A program made the translations under genes and the position numbers. Source: Deltaproteobacteria bacterium (lineage in GTDB: Bacteria > Myxococcota > UBA727 > JABDBI01). Taken from it: DNA of 13,926 nt. Below are positions 13,592 through 13,926 of this stretch, piece after piece. The notes beneath the pieces are model-generated. The model ran no database searches and was not told where the DNA came from. It worked only from the letters and a program-made list of their open reading frames with translations. Every line of letters starts with the position of its first letter. The stretch's first letter is position 1. The stretch is from assembly GCA_016764955.1 (NCBI GenBank), contig JAESQZ010000101.1:1-13926 (forward strand), written 5' to 3'.

Positions 13592-13926
13592 ATGTCTGAA
13601 GTTAAATTATCGAAGAGAGCTGAAAAAGTTTTGGAGTGGGTGCGCCGTCATCCCGGCCTTGAGCCGGGATCCAGCAAATGGCGTAACAATACTGGATCCC
13701 GGCTCGGAGGCCGGGATGACGCTAAGCCCGAACTACCCATCCGCCAACAAACATTGGCTGATTTATTGGGCTGCTCAAGACGCAGTATTTATAGAGCGCT
13801 GAAGCAACTTAAAGAGAAGGGGTATTTGGTTGAGACGGGTAAGCGTGAAAAAAGATGTAAGGTCTACCAGTGTCACCCCGTACTTGATACGGGGTCCAGA
13901 ACTGGATCCCGGGTCGAAGCCCGGGA
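13592..13926 (+). CDS. Winged-helix DNA-binding protein with in-frame palindromic elements (3' partial)
   Basis: The frame starting at ATG 13592 stays open for 111 codons to the window's end. AGGAG at 13581-13585 lies 6 nt before the start, a strong ribosome-binding site. Leaving out the repeat-encoded parts, the protein reads as a winged helix-turn-helix: helix 1 LSKRAEKVLEWVRR, helices 2-3 RQQTLADLLGCSRRSIYRALKQLKEKGYL, then a wing-like VETGKREKRCKVYQ. A 26-residue in-frame insertion (HPGLEPGSS…GGRDDA) between helices 1 and 2 is the translation of element 4; element 5 begins straight after the wing and is also in frame (CHPVLDTGS…). The domain resembles those of Crp-, DeoR- or Rep-type DNA-binding proteins, but I cannot name the family. 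It diverges from secY and may control it or itself through the upstream dyads, which is inference. Confidence 0.65.
   Translation, partial: MSEVKLSKRAEKVLEWVRRHPGLEPGSSKWRNNTGSRLGGRDDAKPELPIRQQTLADLLGCSRRSIYRALKQLKEKGYLVETGKREKRCKVYQCHPVLDTGSRTGSRVEAR
13646..13721. repeat. Palindromic element 4 (in-gene, winged-helix loop)
   Basis: Left arm 13646-13674 (CGTCATCCCGGCC…GATCCAG) and right arm 13692-13721 (CTGGATCCCGGC…GATGACG) are near-perfect inverted copies, and each arm forms its own hairpin. A 17-bp spacer separates them. Arm sequence differs from elements 1-3 while the palindrome is kept. No stop occurs in the gene's frame. Confidence 0.9.
13871..13926. repeat. Palindromic element 5 (in-gene, truncated by window end)
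   Basis: Left arm 13871-13899 (TGTCACCCCGTACTTG…GGTCCAG) is followed after 2 bp by the start of a right arm (CTGGATCCCGGGTCGAAGCC…) that runs to the last base. The two arms here are less alike than in other copies (CCCCGTA versus CCCGGGT), so this may be a hybrid of two halves. It continues the winged-helix reading frame. Confidence 0.8.

Noticed and set aside
13575..13802. A 75-residue plus-strand ORF overlapping the winged-helix gene.
   Set aside because: It is in another frame, starts inside the dyad, and its product is repeat translation with no domain. The frame from ATG 13592 gives a clear winged helix and a strong ribosome-binding site.

Overview
The window reads as chromosomal DNA of a Gram-negative bacterium of the proteobacterial type, in the broad sense. 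The reasons are type IV/MSHA-like prepilins, an O-antigen-ligase-like polymerase, HslVU, trigger factor, and a REP-type Y1 transposase relative fused to a DnaA-like C-terminal domain. A secY-adk order and a RAYT-DnaA_C fusion do not point to E. coli-like gammaproteobacteria. I cannot fix the phylum from the sequence alone; a deltaproteobacterial/Bdellovibrionota-like or alphaproteobacterial-like lineage would both fit.

Layout. (1) 2-1357 (+): 3' part of a WaaL/Wzy-like membrane protein with a TPR-like tail. (2) 1431-4123 (+): five prepilin genes in the order GspG/MshA-like, GspH/MshC-like, PilV/MshD-like, PilW/MshO-like and PilX/GspK/MshP-like. They are joined by three ATGA overlaps and one 2-nt gap. 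(3) 4127-4930 (-): a PlsC-like acyltransferase, tail-to-tail with the pilins. (4) 4964-6930 (+): a REP-transposase-like protein that has lost its catalytic residues, joined by an ATGA overlap to alanine racemase. (5) 13345-7003 (-): secY, adk, tRNA-Leu(UAG), tig, miaB, hslV, hslU in one tight unit covering membrane translocation, nucleotide balance, nascent-chain folding, tRNA modification and proteolysis. (6) 13592-end (+): an incomplete winged-helix DNA-binding protein, divergent from secY, with several dyads in front of it.

The most unusual thread is a family of about 68-77 bp double palindromes. Each has two hairpin arms that are inverted copies of each other, with ends of the form GTCAY...TCCAG / CTGGAT...GATGAC. 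There are five copies. One is intergenic, between alr and hslU. The other four lie inside open reading frames without breaking them: two form the long N-terminal leaders of two different prepilins, which prepilin peptidase should cut off, and two sit in the winged-helix protein, in a loop and just after the wing. This resembles the Rickettsia palindromic elements, which insert in frame into proteins. The choice of sites (removed leaders, loops, ends) suggests selection for insertions the protein can tolerate. A dead REP-transposase paralogue coupled to alr lies in the same window, so an active relative elsewhere may move these elements.
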